A program made the translations under genes and the position numbers. Below are positions 13,143-13,420 of a stretch of DNA of 13,420 nt, piece after piece (the first letter of the stretch is position 1; each line of letters opens with the position of its first letter). The notes beneath the pieces were generated by a model that was not told the DNA's origin, did no database searches, and worked only from the letters and a program-made list of their open reading frames with translations. The DNA comes from Deltaproteobacteria bacterium (GTDB lineage Bacteria; Myxococcota_A; Polyangia; Polyangiales; Houyiibacteriaceae). The DNA lies in NCBI GenBank assembly GCA_003647035.1, contig QMMB01000032.1, positions 1 through 13,420 on the forward strand, in the 5' to 3' direction.

Positions 13143-13420
13143 GACGGGCCCTCGCCCGAGTCGCGAAGGGCTTGGCCAAAACGAACGAGCTGACTCATCA
13201 CATGCACGTCGTGCACGCGCACCGCGTCAACCCCGGCCGCCACGCAGATCGCGACTGCTGCCGCCGTACCGCCGAGCCGATCGTCGGCCGCCGGCAGCTC
13301 ACCACCTCGGTTCGGCGCAAGTTCGGCGATGAAGGATTTCCGCGAAGGCCCCACAAGTACACGGTATCCGGTCTTTCGGAAACGCCCAAGAGAACTTAGT
13401 AGCGTGGCGGATTGAAGGGC
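13139..13420 (-). CDS. folP: Dihydropteroate synthase, C-terminal part; 5' end outside the window
   Basis: The reading frame is open from the right window edge to TGA 13139-13141 and gives 93 residues of the C-terminus of dihydropteroate synthase. The enzyme joins p-aminobenzoate to dihydropterin pyrophosphate in folate synthesis in the cytoplasm. Diagnostic stretches are GYRVLVGPSRKSFIAEL, with the pterin/pABA-loop lysine, ADDRLGGTAAAVAICVAAG, and the VRVHDV motif with the conserved Arg-His pair, followed by a terminal helix. The 66 edge-proximal bases also translate in frame into a plausible preceding helix-strand (ALQSATLLSSLGRFRKTGY). The gene is therefore cut only by the window, and a GTG at 13354 is internal rather than the start. 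The stop overlaps the cdaA start by four bases. A folP-cdaA-cdaR order is seen in other Gram-negative groups. Confidence 0.93.
   Translation of the reverse strand, partial: ALQSATLLSSLGRFRKTGYRVLVGPSRKSFIAELAPNRGGELPAADDRLGGTAAAVAICVAAGVDAVRVHDVHVMSQLVRFGQALRDSGEGPS
13149..13153 (-). promoter_or_regulatory. Ribosome binding site (GAGGG) deciding the cdaA GTG start
   Basis: GAGGG, inside the end of folP, lies six bases before the GTG at 13142. It supports the coupled start over any downstream in-frame start, which would remove the N-terminal segment before the first membrane helix. Confidence 0.6.

Noticed and set aside
13139..13354. A separate 71-residue gene starting at 13354
   Set aside because: The same frame continues to the window edge with dihydropteroate synthase-like sequence, so the codon at 13354 is internal to folP.

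Overview
This is a high-GC chromosomal window with dense coding, frequent GTG starts and 1-4 base gene overlaps. It encodes Gram-negative outer-membrane biogenesis (an Omp85/TamA-like protein and a TamB protein) next to a folP-cdaA-cdaR cluster. That combination, plus a VanZ-like protein and a deazaflavin-type oxidoreductase, fits the Myxococcota / former Deltaproteobacteria best. This taxonomic call is an inference from gene content and style, not from a marker gene. No phage, transposase, CRISPR, rRNA or tRNA was seen.

Layout. Positions 1-461 (minus) hold the 5' part of a four-helix membrane protein that runs into a redoxin (AhpC/TSA-like) domain at the window edge. Diverging from it, 522-980 (plus) is a DDN-type (deazaflavin-dependent nitroreductase family) protein. 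The gap 981-1227 is unusual: it holds a hexamer tandem repeat, a perfect 11-bp hairpin, a second hairpin followed by a T-tract (probable intrinsic terminator) and several G-runs. On the minus strand come miaB (1614-3047) and a small VanZ-family gene (1228-1590), probably co-transcribed.

Diverging from miaB is a plus-strand run: an Omp85/TamA-like gene with a lipoprotein signal (3156-5300), a 1535-residue TamB (5300-9907, overlapping by one base) and glmM (9915-11288). Converging on glmM, and overlapping its end by 23 bases, is the minus-strand cluster folP (partial, at the right edge) -> cdaA -> cdaR. These genes are joined by two GTGA overlaps.

How the genes work together. TamA and TamB form an envelope-spanning system for outer-membrane protein assembly and/or phospholipid transport. 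GlmM makes glucosamine-1-phosphate for peptidoglycan and LPS. CdaA makes c-di-AMP and CdaR is its membrane partner. In many bacteria glmM directly follows cdaA-cdaR in the same direction, and in Firmicutes GlmM binds CdaA. Here glmM is tail-to-tail with that cluster and rides in the tamA-tamB transcription unit instead. The window is mostly conserved housekeeping and envelope genes. The points most worth a second look are this relocation of glmM, the lipobox on the TamA-like protein, the cysteine pattern of the Tam proteins and the structured G-rich intergenic region. I did not find evidence for a wholly new biological system.
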